Translations under genes and position numbers: made by a program
From: UBA4582 sp013204195
Lineage (GTDB): Bacteria > Pseudomonadota > Gammaproteobacteria > Pseudomonadales > Azotimanducaceae
Direction: 5' to 3'
Assembly: GCA_963925735.1 (NCBI GenBank)
Contig: CAWUUH010000003.1
Span: 1-64,000 of the forward strand
Length of the DNA stretch: 64,000 nt
Shown here: positions 17,595 through 26,136 of the stretch, piece by piece
Layout: each line of letters opens with the position of its first letter
How positions within the stretch are numbered: position 1 is the stretch's first letter
Notes under the pieces: model-generated
Seen by the model: only the letters and a program-made list of their open reading frames with translations
Databases searched by the model: none
Told to the model about the DNA's origin: nothing

Positions 17595-17746
17595 TTCAAC
17601 CTTGCTTTAACGTCGCTGATCATGCCGGTCATTATTTGGTCGCTGACCCAACCATCTCGGCGCAGCCCGCGCCGCTGTGTTGACTCGCGGGCAGCATGCC
17701 GCAGCTGATGAAACAACAGAGCCAACTCAAGGAGCCTGTTAGACAT
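17585..17746 (-). CDS. Small basic protein of unknown function, coupled to selD
   Basis: An ORF of 53 residues, rich in Arg and Leu, ending VKARLNWV. Support is positional. It fills the same-strand gap between the hydrolase stop (17769) and selD, has AAGGA 8 nt before its ATG, and overlaps the selD start by 10 bp. I recognise no family. The N-terminal part (RLLELALLFHQLRHAARES) could form an amphipathic helix. It may be a translational leader for selD or a small partner protein. Confidence 0.45.
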   Translation of the reverse strand: MSNRLLELALLFHQLRHAARESTQRRGLRRDGWVSDQIMTGMISDVKARLNWV

Positions 17747-17768
17747 TTCAAAAATCCTTTTTAGCGGC

Positions 17769-18680
17769 CTAATGAGGCCCTGTATCGAGAAATGCGCCCA
17801 GCTGTTGGATCGCCTCATTGCCTTCAGGAATTCGACCCGCGAAGACCTGAAAGACATGCGGCATCTTTGCCCAAATAGTTAATTCGATAACGCCACCCTG
17901 CGCCTCTACCGCTGTCACCAGTCGCTTCGAATCACTTAATAACAGTTCTGTGCTGCTGGCGTGCACCAGCAGCGGCGGCAAGCCCTTCAGGTCGCCGAAC
18001 AATGGCGAGGCCAAGGGCGCCTCAGGATCACGTTGTCCGAGATAAAACCCAGCGCAGGTCTGTAGCGCTTTCGGAGTTAACATGACGTCGGTTGTGATGT
18101 TCGTCGCCAGGCTGTCACCAGTGAGCGACAGGTCGAGCCAGGGCGACAACAAAATAGCTTTATCTGGCATTGGTAAGCCGAGGTTCTTCAAATTCAACAG
18201 CAATGCTAAGGCGAGACCACCGCCCGCAGAATCACCACCGATGGCAATGTTCTCCGGAGCAAAACCTTGATCCAGTAAATGCCGGTAGCATAGGGTGGCA
18301 TCGTCCAGGCCAGCAGGAAACGGATGCTCAGGCGCCAAACGGTACTCCACCATCAGCACGGTCATGCCAGATGCCTGGGCAAGCCGCCAAGCTAAATTAC
18401 GATGGCTATCAGCCCCACCGGAGACGTAACCGCCCCCGTGTAAATAGAGCAAGACGCGCGCCGCGTCACTCACCGCCCGGCCGGATTGAACTTGAACCCA
18501 CTCGCAAGGCACCCCCGCTATCACCTCGGAGGTCACGTCTACCCCTTTGGGCACACCTGGGTTTAGGCCGGCGGCCTTGGCGAGCTTGTCACGGAACCCC
18601 GGAATGTCCGCCACGTTATCAAACAACGGCCTGATAGTACGTGCCATGACAAGGCTGATTAATGCGGCTCTGATACTCAT
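17769..18680 (-). CDS. Alpha/beta hydrolase, hormone-sensitive-lipase-like esterase
   Basis: A 303-residue esterase/lipase of the HSL (family IV) type. The oxyanion motif is HGGGYVSGG, the nucleophile is in GGDSAGGGLA, the acid is in the SSTELLLSDSKRL region, and the catalytic His is in KMPHVFQ. It hydrolyses short- to medium-chain esters and is probably cytosolic. The N-terminal 15 residues are hydrophobic but carry no obvious cleavage site. It is the first gene of a minus-strand run that leads into the small ORF, selD and the acyl-CoA synthetase. A logical link would be ester hydrolysis feeding acyl-CoA formation, but this is inference. Confidence 0.87.
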   Translation of the reverse strand: MSIRAALISLVMARTIRPLFDNVADIPGFRDKLAKAAGLNPGVPKGVDVTSEVIAGVPCEWVQVQSGRAVSDAARVLLYLHGGGYVSGGADSHRNLAWRLAQASGMTVLMVEYRLAPEHPFPAGLDDATLCYRHLLDQGFAPENIAIGGDSAGGGLALALLLNLKNLGLPMPDKAILLSPWLDLSLTGDSLATNITTDVMLTPKALQTCAGFYLGQRDPEAPLASPLFGDLKGLPPLLVHASSTELLLSDSKRLVTAVEAQGGVIELTIWAKMPHVFQVFAGRIPEGNEAIQQLGAFLDTGPH

Positions 18681-18836
18681 AGAATGCTCATCGTCTCGAT
18701 ACTCGGGGTGAAAATATAGACCGGTTTGGGCCAGTAGTGTGCATCAACCAGAAGCCGGCATCAATCCATCTAGTGGGTGGGTTCTGCCACCCTGTTATCC
18801 ATCAATAGCGCTTCATCAAGGGTTAGCCATTAACGA

Positions 18837-20726
18837 CTATTCATCAATACTGACATCTTGAAATTGTAGCTCGTGTAACGTGTAATACAGCCCCTTCTGC
18901 GCCAGCAGCGCTGCATGGGTTCCCAGTTCGCGCACAACCCCGTGATGCAATACCAGCACCTGATCGGCTTCCTGAATCGTCTGTAGCCGGTGCGCAATCA
19001 AAATAGAGGTCCGTCCCGCCATCAGCTTACGCAGGCCATCCTGAATCAACCGTTCAGTTTCCGTATCAATACTGGCGGTGGCTTCATCCAGAATCAGAAT
19101 TTCCGGATCTGCCGCCAGCACGCGCGCGAAGGCCAATAATTGCCGCTGTCCCTGCGACAGATTCGCACCTCGCTCGACCAAAATACTGTCGTAGCCCTCA
19201 GGCAGCCGTTCGATAAATTCATGGGCGTTGACGGTGGTTGCCGCTTCGATGGCGCGCTCTCGACTGATCTTGGGGTTGCCCAAAATAATGTTGTCGAGGA
19301 TCGAGCCGGAGAATATGTGAAAGTCTTGTAGGACCACACCAATTCGGCTGCGCACGTCCTGACTACGCAAATCGTTCAGGTCGATATCGTCGAGAAAAAT
19401 ACGATCGCGATCGAAATCATAGAACCGCCCCAGTAATCGGATCATCGTACTCTTGCCTGATCCTGTAGGCCCGACAATCGCCAATTTCTCACCGGGTTGA
19501 ATGACCACAGACACACCCTTAAGAATGGGCACTGCTGGCGAATAGCCGAAGGTCAGATCGCGGAACTCCACCTTACCGCGCAGCCGCGCCGGCAACTCAA
19601 CGGGGTGCATCGGCTCGTGTATTTGCTCGTCCCAATCCAACGCTTGAAAGATCCGCTCGCCGCTGGCCATCGCTCGAAATAGCACATTCAATTGCTCGCC
19701 CAGCATCACTACCGGCGTGAACAACATATTCATAAAGCGGGTGAACAGGATGACACCACCCAGGCTCATCTCATCCTGGACCACGGCACCGCCGCCATAC
19801 CAGATGATAATTCCGAGGCCAACCGCGGCCAGACTATCATTGAAGGCCCCATAGGCCGTCGACAAATCAATCGAACGATTTTCATATCCCAGGTTACGTT
19901 GGTTGATTTGAGTATATTGCTCGAGATTGTGCGCCTGCCGGTCGTTGAGTTGGACCACCTGCATGCCCGAGAGATTTTCCTGCAGGTTCTGATTCAGCGA
20001 GGAGACGGTGTTACGAACCAGGCGAAATATTTCCTGAGTCGCATTGCGGAAAAAATGCGTAGCGATACCCACAACGGGCACTAGCAGCAGCAGGATCAGG
20101 GTGAGTTTGACGCTGGTAGACAACATAATCGTCAGTGCCACCAGGAACGGCACAAACTCTCCGACTAAAGCCCCCATGCCCCTGAGCATTTCATACAGCG
20201 CTTCGACATCATTGGTGACTCGCGTCATGATCCGCCCTGTGGGCACCTTATCGTAAAAGGAACTGGGCCGGCGCTCCAGGTGGGCGAACAGATCTTGGCG
20301 CAGGTCGCGCAACGCATTCACAATCGCACTGATCAGCGTCAACCGGTGCGCGTGACCAGCCAAGGCAGTGATGCACATCGCCAACAAAAATAGCAGTCCA
20401 GCAGCAAAGATCGGCTCGATACCCAGGTATGACTCGACCCAGCGGGTCAGCGCGATCATCCCCAGATCAGGCATATTGCTGTTCACTTCGCCGACGATAA
20501 TATAGTCAACCAACACCCGACTGATGATAATTTCCATCATCACCGCCACACAGCTGGCAGCCAGGATCAGGACGGCGCTGAACGCCAGTCGAAGTTTGAA
20601 AGGTTTGAGCCAGCCCATGATCCGGCGTAACAACTGCAGATTCAACACGGTACCGGAGAGTTCCGCATCAAACATTCCGTGATCTGTCTCGGCCTTGACT
20701 TGGCTAGATTGGGTTCGCCTGCTCAT
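18837..20726 (-). CDS. Heterodimeric ABC exporter subunit, MdlB-like (catalytic site intact)
   Basis: A 629-residue half-transporter with six TM helices (about 35-330) and an ATPase domain. Walker A is GPTGSGKSTMI, the signature is LSQGQRQLLAFARV, Walker B has a catalytic Glu (ILILDEATASID), and the H-loop is in LIAHRLQ. It begins 4 bp inside the preceding exporter gene. The noncanonical LSQGQ signature and intact Glu resemble E. coli MdlB, while the partner has the degenerate half. The pair should form one asymmetric heterodimeric multidrug-type exporter. The substrate is unknown. The protein has an N-terminal extension of about 30 residues before the first helix. Confidence 0.88.
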   Translation of the reverse strand: MSRRTQSSQVKAETDHGMFDAELSGTVLNLQLLRRIMGWLKPFKLRLAFSAVLILAASCVAVMMEIIISRVLVDYIIVGEVNSNMPDLGMIALTRWVESYLGIEPIFAAGLLFLLAMCITALAGHAHRLTLISAIVNALRDLRQDLFAHLERRPSSFYDKVPTGRIMTRVTNDVEALYEMLRGMGALVGEFVPFLVALTIMLSTSVKLTLILLLLVPVVGIATHFFRNATQEIFRLVRNTVSSLNQNLQENLSGMQVVQLNDRQAHNLEQYTQINQRNLGYENRSIDLSTAYGAFNDSLAAVGLGIIIWYGGGAVVQDEMSLGGVILFTRFMNMLFTPVVMLGEQLNVLFRAMASGERIFQALDWDEQIHEPMHPVELPARLRGKVEFRDLTFGYSPAVPILKGVSVVIQPGEKLAIVGPTGSGKSTMIRLLGRFYDFDRDRIFLDDIDLNDLRSQDVRSRIGVVLQDFHIFSGSILDNIILGNPKISRERAIEAATTVNAHEFIERLPEGYDSILVERGANLSQGQRQLLAFARVLAADPEILILDEATASIDTETERLIQDGLRKLMAGRTSILIAHRLQTIQEADQVLVLHHGVVRELGTHAALLAQKGLYYTLHELQFQDVSIDE

Positions 20727-22540
20727 AAGGATGCCGTCACTTGCGCTCGGCGCTTAACGGCTTGACCCGCACCCTGGGTTTGGGCCCGTTCCAGCTCAGC
20801 ATAAGCGCCACCCTGGCGAAGTAACTCGGCATGAGACCCCGCCTCAATAATCCGCCCCTCATCGAGGACGATGATCCGGTCCGCATGGCGCAGCGTGGAA
20901 ACCCGATGCGACACGATAATCGTGGTGCGCTCGCTGCGCATGGTTTTCAGTCGATTCAGAATATGTTCCTCAGTCTCCGTATCAACACTACTGAAGCAAT
21001 CGTCAAGGATCAGCACCGGGGCGTTACGGATCAAGCCCCGGGCCAGGGTCGCACGCTGTTTTTGACCGCCGGACAAGGTCACGCCTCGCTCGCCAATCAG
21101 GGTATCCATCTGCTCCGGAAACGCCTCAATGGTCTCCCGCAGGGCTGCGGCCTCGGCAGAATCCCAGACCAAGTCTAAGGACCGGGCCGGATCGTCGTAA
21201 CTAATGTTGTTACGCAGCGGTTCGCCGAACAAGAACGGATCCTGCAATACCTGGGCAATCTGGCTGCGAACCTGGCTCAATGGATAATCACAAATGTCAT
21301 GACCATCAAGAAACAAACAACCCCTGGGGGTATCCACCATTCGAGTGAATAGTTTCAGCAGCGTTGACTTGCCCGCGCCAACCCGGCCGACAATCGCAAC
21401 AGACTCGCCGGCCTTGATATGTAGCGTAATGTCCTTCAGTGCGGGCTCTGCAACCCGTGGATAACTAAATGTCAGGTGCTTGAATTCAAACTCACCACGA
21501 ATAGTCGCAGGCGTCACGTTGGTGGGGCTATCGTCAATTTCAGGCACCGCATCAAAAATTTCATGCAACCGGTTAGTCGCCACAGCGCCTCGCTGCACTA
21601 GCGTCACGAACATGCCCGCCATTCGAATCGGCTGAAGTAGCATGTTCAAACACGCCAGGAAAAACACTAGGTCGCCAATTGAAATTGCGCCGGCCAAGAC
21701 TTGACTGCCACCGTAAACGATAATCAATAGTTGTGCGGCCGACGCCTGAAATGGCATCCAGGCGCTCATTAAAGAATTAATCCGCGACTGGCTATAGAAT
21801 GCCTCGGCGTAATTTTCATTGACCCCACCGAAGCGCCGGATTTCGTTGTCTTCCTGGGCCTGGGCCTGAACGGTTCTGATGCCACCCAGGTTCTCTTGAA
21901 CGAGGCTCGATAGCGCCGACAGGTTTTCCTGCACCGCCACAGAAGTGACCGCCAGTTGCCGCGACATCCACCAACCATAGTAAAAAATCGCCGGCAAAAT
22001 GGGCATGATCATAAAGGTTAACGCCGGTGACTTGTACATCATCGCCGAGACCCCAAACAACGGGGCATAGACCATGATCACAATCTGGATCATCCCAAAC
22101 GCCACCAAACGCTGAATCAAGGAGATATCCTGAATCGCCCGCGTCATGATGTCACCGACGCCCATCTTCGAAAAGAAGTCGCTGCCCTGCCGCTGCACAG
22201 ACGTATACAGCCGCTGCCGTAAATCATAGGCAACCAGCTGACCCACGCGCCGAACCTGGCGGCGCGCATGCACCACGAAGACAAACCGAAGCATCACTGA
22301 GAGAATCAGAACGGTGGCGATCTGGCCTACGGAAAATGGTGCGAGGATGGAATCGGCGCTGCCGCCCAGTATGTCGATGGTATCAATACCAACCGATACT
22401 AAGTAATAAGTACTGACCTCAAAGAAACGCGCGATAAAGAAGCTCAGGAAGCCGAGGCCTATCTGGTAGCGATAGGGCCGAAGGAACGGAATGAGGCGAA
22501 TCAAAGACTTCAATAGATGGATCTCAAGGTGACGCGTCAT
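20723..22540 (-). CDS. Heterodimeric ABC exporter subunit, MdlA-like (degenerate Walker B)
   Basis: A 605-residue half-transporter: TM domain at about 15-315, then an ATPase with Walker A GRVGAGKSTLL and signature LSGGQKQRATLARG. In Walker B (VLILDDCFSSVD) the catalytic Glu is replaced by Asp. This replacement is what heterodimeric exporters such as MdlAB, LmrCD and TM287/288 show in one half: a single hydrolysing site per dimer plus one regulatory site. The downstream MdlB-like gene overlaps it by 4 bp. The pair is divergent from the spermidine-synthase-like genes, with about 145 bp between that could hold both promoters. Confidence 0.88.
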   Translation of the reverse strand: MTRHLEIHLLKSLIRLIPFLRPYRYQIGLGFLSFFIARFFEVSTYYLVSVGIDTIDILGGSADSILAPFSVGQIATVLILSVMLRFVFVVHARRQVRRVGQLVAYDLRQRLYTSVQRQGSDFFSKMGVGDIMTRAIQDISLIQRLVAFGMIQIVIMVYAPLFGVSAMMYKSPALTFMIMPILPAIFYYGWWMSRQLAVTSVAVQENLSALSSLVQENLGGIRTVQAQAQEDNEIRRFGGVNENYAEAFYSQSRINSLMSAWMPFQASAAQLLIIVYGGSQVLAGAISIGDLVFFLACLNMLLQPIRMAGMFVTLVQRGAVATNRLHEIFDAVPEIDDSPTNVTPATIRGEFEFKHLTFSYPRVAEPALKDITLHIKAGESVAIVGRVGAGKSTLLKLFTRMVDTPRGCLFLDGHDICDYPLSQVRSQIAQVLQDPFLFGEPLRNNISYDDPARSLDLVWDSAEAAALRETIEAFPEQMDTLIGERGVTLSGGQKQRATLARGLIRNAPVLILDDCFSSVDTETEEHILNRLKTMRSERTTIIVSHRVSTLRHADRIIVLDEGRIIEAGSHAELLRQGGAYAELERAQTQGAGQAVKRRAQVTASL

Positions 22541-22686
22541 TCTGCCACAACTGCACTGAGACTGAAATGTTCAGGCTCCCGCATCGCCAGCTAATCGGCG
22601 ACAGGGTATACTCTCCTAGCGCAGCCTCAGCCCTAGTGACAGGGGCGCGCACCCACAATTTGATGCCTAACTGATAGTGAAAAACA

Positions 22687-23322
22687 ATGTCCAGTAATCA
22701 CCCGACGAACAACCTACCGCCACTAACCTTTAATCTCATCGTCCTTTGCCTGGCGTTTACGAGTGGCTTTATCATCATGGCAATCGAATTGCTGGGCGGC
22801 CGCATTCTCGCGCCCTACTTTGGCAGCAGTATTTATGTCTGGGGCAGCATCATTACGATCTTTATGCTGTCTTTATCTATCGGCTACCTCTCGGGTGGTC
22901 GATTATCCATCAATAACCCCCACTTGGGCCGCTACGGTGTATTTTTTCTGGCGGCGGCGGTCACGCTGTTACCCACCATCATCTGGAGTAACAACATCAT
23001 GGATTGGGTTTTTGTTCGCTTGGAGGACCCCCGCTATGGTTCTTTGGTGGCATCAACGCTACTGTTTTTTATTCCTACCGCCATCCTCGGCATGATTGCT
23101 CCCTACTCGGTACGTCTGCTGGTTGCCCACGCAGCCCATGCGGGTCAGATTGCCGGTCGGTTATATTTCATATCGACCCTGGGCAGCGCCCTCGGCACGC
23201 TGGCCACGTCCTTTTACCTGGTCCTGTGGTTCGAGGTAGATGCTATCTTGATGACCATGAGCGCTGTTCTGGCCGCCGGCGGCGTCAGCGCGATGCTCGC
23301 TTATTGGAGTCACCGCACATGA
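22687..23322 (+). CDS. Membrane domain of a spermidine-synthase-like protein (separate gene)
   Basis: A 211-residue protein with six predicted TM helices (starting with LIVLCLAFTSGFIIMAIELL). It matches the hydrophobic N-terminal half of bacterial fused membrane/spermidine-synthase-like proteins. Conserved features are the AIELLGGRILAPYFG block in helix 1 and the repeated GRxLYFxSTLGSALGT pattern near helix 5. Its stop overlaps the next gene's start by 4 bp. That gene encodes the synthase-like domain, so together they are a split version of the usual single protein. The role of such proteins is not established. An even helix count would leave both ends on the cytosolic side. Confidence 0.75.
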   Translation: MSSNHPTNNLPPLTFNLIVLCLAFTSGFIIMAIELLGGRILAPYFGSSIYVWGSIITIFMLSLSIGYLSGGRLSINNPHLGRYGVFFLAAAVTLLPTIIWSNNIMDWVFVRLEDPRYGSLVASTLLFFIPTAILGMIAPYSVRLLVAHAAHAGQIAGRLYFISTLGSALGTLATSFYLVLWFEVDAILMTMSAVLAAGGVSAMLAYWSHRT

Positions 23323-24206
23323 TACGACGATGGGTTTTACTCACACTACTGGTTCTGACCACCGCGCCCTTGCAGGCGGCAGAGATTCACCGTGAAAAAT
23401 CCTTGTATCGCAATATTGTGGTCAAGGAAGCTGACGGTCGACGTTGCCTGCTATTTAGCGTTAAACGTGGCGATAGGAATCAGACCTGCATGGATCTAGA
23501 GGATCCCCAGCGGCTGGTATTTCCGTATGTCCGCATGGCCTTCGGCGGGTTGTTGTTGAACCCCGACCCCACCCGCGTTCTGGTGATCGGTCTCGGTGGC
23601 GGCACTATTCCCACGGCGCTGTCAGAATTATATCCCGACGCCATGATTGATGCGGTGGAAATAGACGAAGCCGTTGTGCGGGTTGCCAAGCAGTACTTCA
23701 ACTTTGCCGAGTCAGCCCGGCTTAAGGTCCGGGTCAGCGATGCCAGAGTCTTTATCAAGCGCGCCTTGTTGCAAGACCGAACCTATGACCTGATTATTCT
23801 CGATGCTTTTACCGGTGACTATATACCCGAGCACCTGATGACTCAGGAATTCCTTCAAGAAAGCCGCGATCTTTTGAGTGCGGACGGGGTTCTGGTTGCC
23901 AATACCTTCTCAACCAGCGTTTTATATGACCATGAGTCAGAGACCTATCAGGCAGTGTTTGGTGACTACCTCAACTTTAAACTGCCGATTTCGGGCAATC
24001 GCGTCATTATCGCCGGTCGCCAGGGCTTGCCCAGTGACTTTGTGATCAAGAGCCAGGCCAGCCGGTTAGTGGAATCTTTGCGACCGTATGGTATTGACCC
24101 ACGAACCTTTCCAGCCAATATGAGTCGAGAGAAAGACTGGGACAGAACTCGCCGTCTACTCACCGACCAATATTCTCCGGCCAACTTGCTCCGCGGCGAC
24201 GACTGA
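23319..24206 (+). CDS. Spermidine-synthase-like (methyltransferase-fold) protein with N-terminal signal/anchor
   Basis: A 295-residue protein. I start it at the ATG that overlaps the upstream stop (ATGA); a longer frame upstream is antiparallel-free but lies entirely inside the membrane gene. Residues 1-22 are a hydrophobic signal-like segment ending LQAAEIH. The Rossmann core has GLGGGTIPTAL, then DAVEIDEAVV, then YDLIILDAFTGDYIPEHL. True spermidine synthases carry a catalytic DSxDP-type motif where this protein has DAFTG, so aminopropyl transfer is doubtful. If the segment is cleaved the domain would be periplasmic, which would be odd for an enzyme needing an S-adenosyl cofactor. If not, it is a seventh TM helix. 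Confidence 0.75.
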   Translation: MIRRWVLLTLLVLTTAPLQAAEIHREKSLYRNIVVKEADGRRCLLFSVKRGDRNQTCMDLEDPQRLVFPYVRMAFGGLLLNPDPTRVLVIGLGGGTIPTALSELYPDAMIDAVEIDEAVVRVAKQYFNFAESARLKVRVSDARVFIKRALLQDRTYDLIILDAFTGDYIPEHLMTQEFLQESRDLLSADGVLVANTFSTSVLYDHESETYQAVFGDYLNFKLPISGNRVIIAGRQGLPSDFVIKSQASRLVESLRPYGIDPRTFPANMSREKDWDRTRRLLTDQYSPANLLRGDD

Positions 24207-24221
24207 TCCACCGCCGCACCG

Positions 24222-24245
24222 GCTAGCCCTTTGTTAGCGGCTAGC
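24222..24245. terminator. Hairpin between convergent genes
   Basis: GCTAGCC and GGCTAGC form a 7-bp stem with a 10-nt loop, 16 bp after the spermidine-synthase-like stop. The following bases (GTTTGG) are only weakly T-rich. It could terminate the plus-strand pair. Confidence 0.4.
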
Positions 24246-24263
24246 GTTTGGCTCAGCGGGAGC

Positions 24264-24309
24264 CTTGAAGAGAGGCTCAAGAGAGAAACTCAAGAGAGAG
24301 ACTCAAGAC
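24264..24309. repeat. 13-bp tandem repeat at the end of an acyl-CoA synthetase gene
   Basis: Three adjacent 13-bp units and a partial fourth: a diverged CTTGAAGAGAGGC, then TCAAGAGAGAAAC, TCAAGAGAGAGAC and TCAAGAC. The array runs up to and across the stop codon of the minus-strand gene at 24303. Near-identity of neighbouring units suggests recent slippage. Confidence 0.85.
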
Positions 24310-25844
24310 GCCAGATTTTTACCCTGGTCTTGCCAGTAACGATCTTTGAGGAGACGTTTGTAGAGCTTGCCCGTTGGATGACGGGGTAATTGAGCATCAA
24401 AGTCGATACTCCGCGGGCACTTAATATGCGACAGCTGTGATCGGCAGAACGCAATCAGCTCTTCTTCAAGCTCTGGGCCAGCATCCGCCATATCCTTTGG
24501 TTGCACCACCGCTTTGACCTCTTCACCAAAGTCTGCATTGGGGATCCCGAAGACGGCAACATCCATCACCTTGGGATGGTTCACAAGTATATTTTCGGTC
24601 TCTTGTGGGTAGATATTCACGCCGCCAGAGATGATCATATAGCTCTTGCGGTCGGTCAGATAGAGATAGCCGTCCTCATCTATATAGCCCACGTCACCCA
24701 GTGTGCTCCAGCCCTTTGGATGGCGAGATTCCTGGGTCTTGGCTGTATCATTGTAGTATTCGAATTCACCGCCACCTTCAAAATAAATCGTGCCGGTGTC
24801 ACCCTGCGCCACTTCTGCGCCTTCGTCGTCGACAATATGCAACACCGCCGTCAGCGAGCGACCCACCGAGCCTTTGTGTGCGAGCCACTCCTCTGAGTTA
24901 ATCGCCACGAAACCATTGCCCTCTGAGCCAGCATAGTATTCATGGATCACGGGGCCCCACCAGTTAATCATCTGTTCTTTGACGAGAATCGGACACGGCG
25001 CCGCCGCGTGAATCGCACACTGCAGACTGCTGACGTTGTACTTGAGACGAACGTCTTCATCCAGCTTCAACATCCGGATAAACATGGTGGGCACCCACTG
25101 TGAATGCGTGATTTGATAGCGCTCGATCGCAGATAAGGCCGCTTCCGGCTCGAAGTGAGACATGACCACGCAGGTCATACCAGCCAATATAAATCCCATC
25201 GTGAAGGTCAGTGGCGCCGCATGATACAAGGGAGCTGGGCTAAGATAGATGCTCTCTTCGGTGGCGCCGTAGAGCATTTGAAACAAGTTAGGCCCGGTAT
25301 CGACCCCAAAACCTTCCGTCGGCAAGGGCTTAAGCACCCCTTTCGGCCGACCCGTAGTGCCAGAGGAGTAGAGCATGGCTATACCCAGGCTCTCATCAGC
25401 GATAGGGGTTGTGGGCATTGCGGCAATGGCCTCCTCCCAACTGTCAAAACCACCGATCACACCATCGAGCATGTAGCATTGTTCGATATTGGGCGTACTC
25501 TCGATGAGTCGTTCCACCACGGCCTGCTGTCCCCGGGTCGTGATAAACACCCTGGCGTTACAATCGGAGACGATATACGCCACTTCCTGCTCTTGCAGAC
25601 GATAGCTGATGCAGGTGAAGTACAACCCTGCCCGCATGGCCGCCAGGCAAATTTGAATATAGGCTGCATGATTCTCCATCATCACCGCGATATGGTCGCC
25701 ACGCTGCAAGCCCAACTGGCGAAACAAATGCGCCGCTTGGTTGGAGACATCCTCCAGCGCCTGCCGGGTGATGATCTCGCCGGTCTCAGCCATAATATAG
25801 GCGGGCTTGCTGGGCTGTTGTTGTGCTAGCACTGCTGGATGCAT
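24303..25844 (-). CDS. Acyl-CoA synthetase (AMP-binding), fatty-acid-CoA ligase-like
   Basis: A 513-residue ANL ligase. Core motifs are LYSSGTTGRPKGV, HEYYAGSEGNG, GWSTLGDVGYIDEDGYLYLTD and the C-terminal Lys in HPTGKLYKR. Its overall sequence, including the LSPAPLYHAAPL block, resembles the third synthetase of this window (58889-60526) more than the one at 13655. This family often serves in steroid or aromatic-acid side-chain or fatty-acid activation; the substrate is unresolved. AAAGGA lies 7 nt before the ATG. Its 3' end is embedded in a 13-bp tandem repeat. Confidence 0.87.
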   Translation of the reverse strand: MHPAVLAQQQPSKPAYIMAETGEIITRQALEDVSNQAAHLFRQLGLQRGDHIAVMMENHAAYIQICLAAMRAGLYFTCISYRLQEQEVAYIVSDCNARVFITTRGQQAVVERLIESTPNIEQCYMLDGVIGGFDSWEEAIAAMPTTPIADESLGIAMLYSSGTTGRPKGVLKPLPTEGFGVDTGPNLFQMLYGATEESIYLSPAPLYHAAPLTFTMGFILAGMTCVVMSHFEPEAALSAIERYQITHSQWVPTMFIRMLKLDEDVRLKYNVSSLQCAIHAAAPCPILVKEQMINWWGPVIHEYYAGSEGNGFVAINSEEWLAHKGSVGRSLTAVLHIVDDEGAEVAQGDTGTIYFEGGGEFEYYNDTAKTQESRHPKGWSTLGDVGYIDEDGYLYLTDRKSYMIISGGVNIYPQETENILVNHPKVMDVAVFGIPNADFGEEVKAVVQPKDMADAGPELEEELIAFCRSQLSHIKCPRSIDFDAQLPRHPTGKLYKRLLKDRYWQDQGKNLAS

Positions 25845-26136
25845 ATTTTTTCCTTTGTCCAGATACTGATTGGGTCAATGAAATGCACTGACGACAATAA
25901 TCAGCGCCAACAATGCCAACAGATGAACCAAAACTCAAGCCATCCCTGCGCAAAGGCGATATCCGACAGCGAAAACTAAAATGTAGAGACTCGAAAGCTA
26001 ATTTGAACCTTTTTGGTTTATCAGGGCGGCACTAAACGGTAGATGTCAGGTCGAAAAAACAATTGATTGAGAATTGAACTCCGCAAAGAATCCGTAGTCA
26101 GAAGACTTAATCGTCTAAATAGTCATATACCTGCCT
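25845..26136. other. Divergent intergenic region
   Basis: These 292 bases separate the divergent acyl-CoA synthetase and PilZ-like genes and should carry both promoters. The region is AT-rich near 25975-26070. I cannot point to a convincing -35/-10 pair or a known operator. Confidence 0.4.

Noticed and set aside
22687..24206. Frameshift (broken fused gene) in the spermidine-synthase-like pair
   Set aside because: A clean ATGA overlap and a proper start with a signal-like segment argue for two real genes, although a sequencing check is worthwhile.
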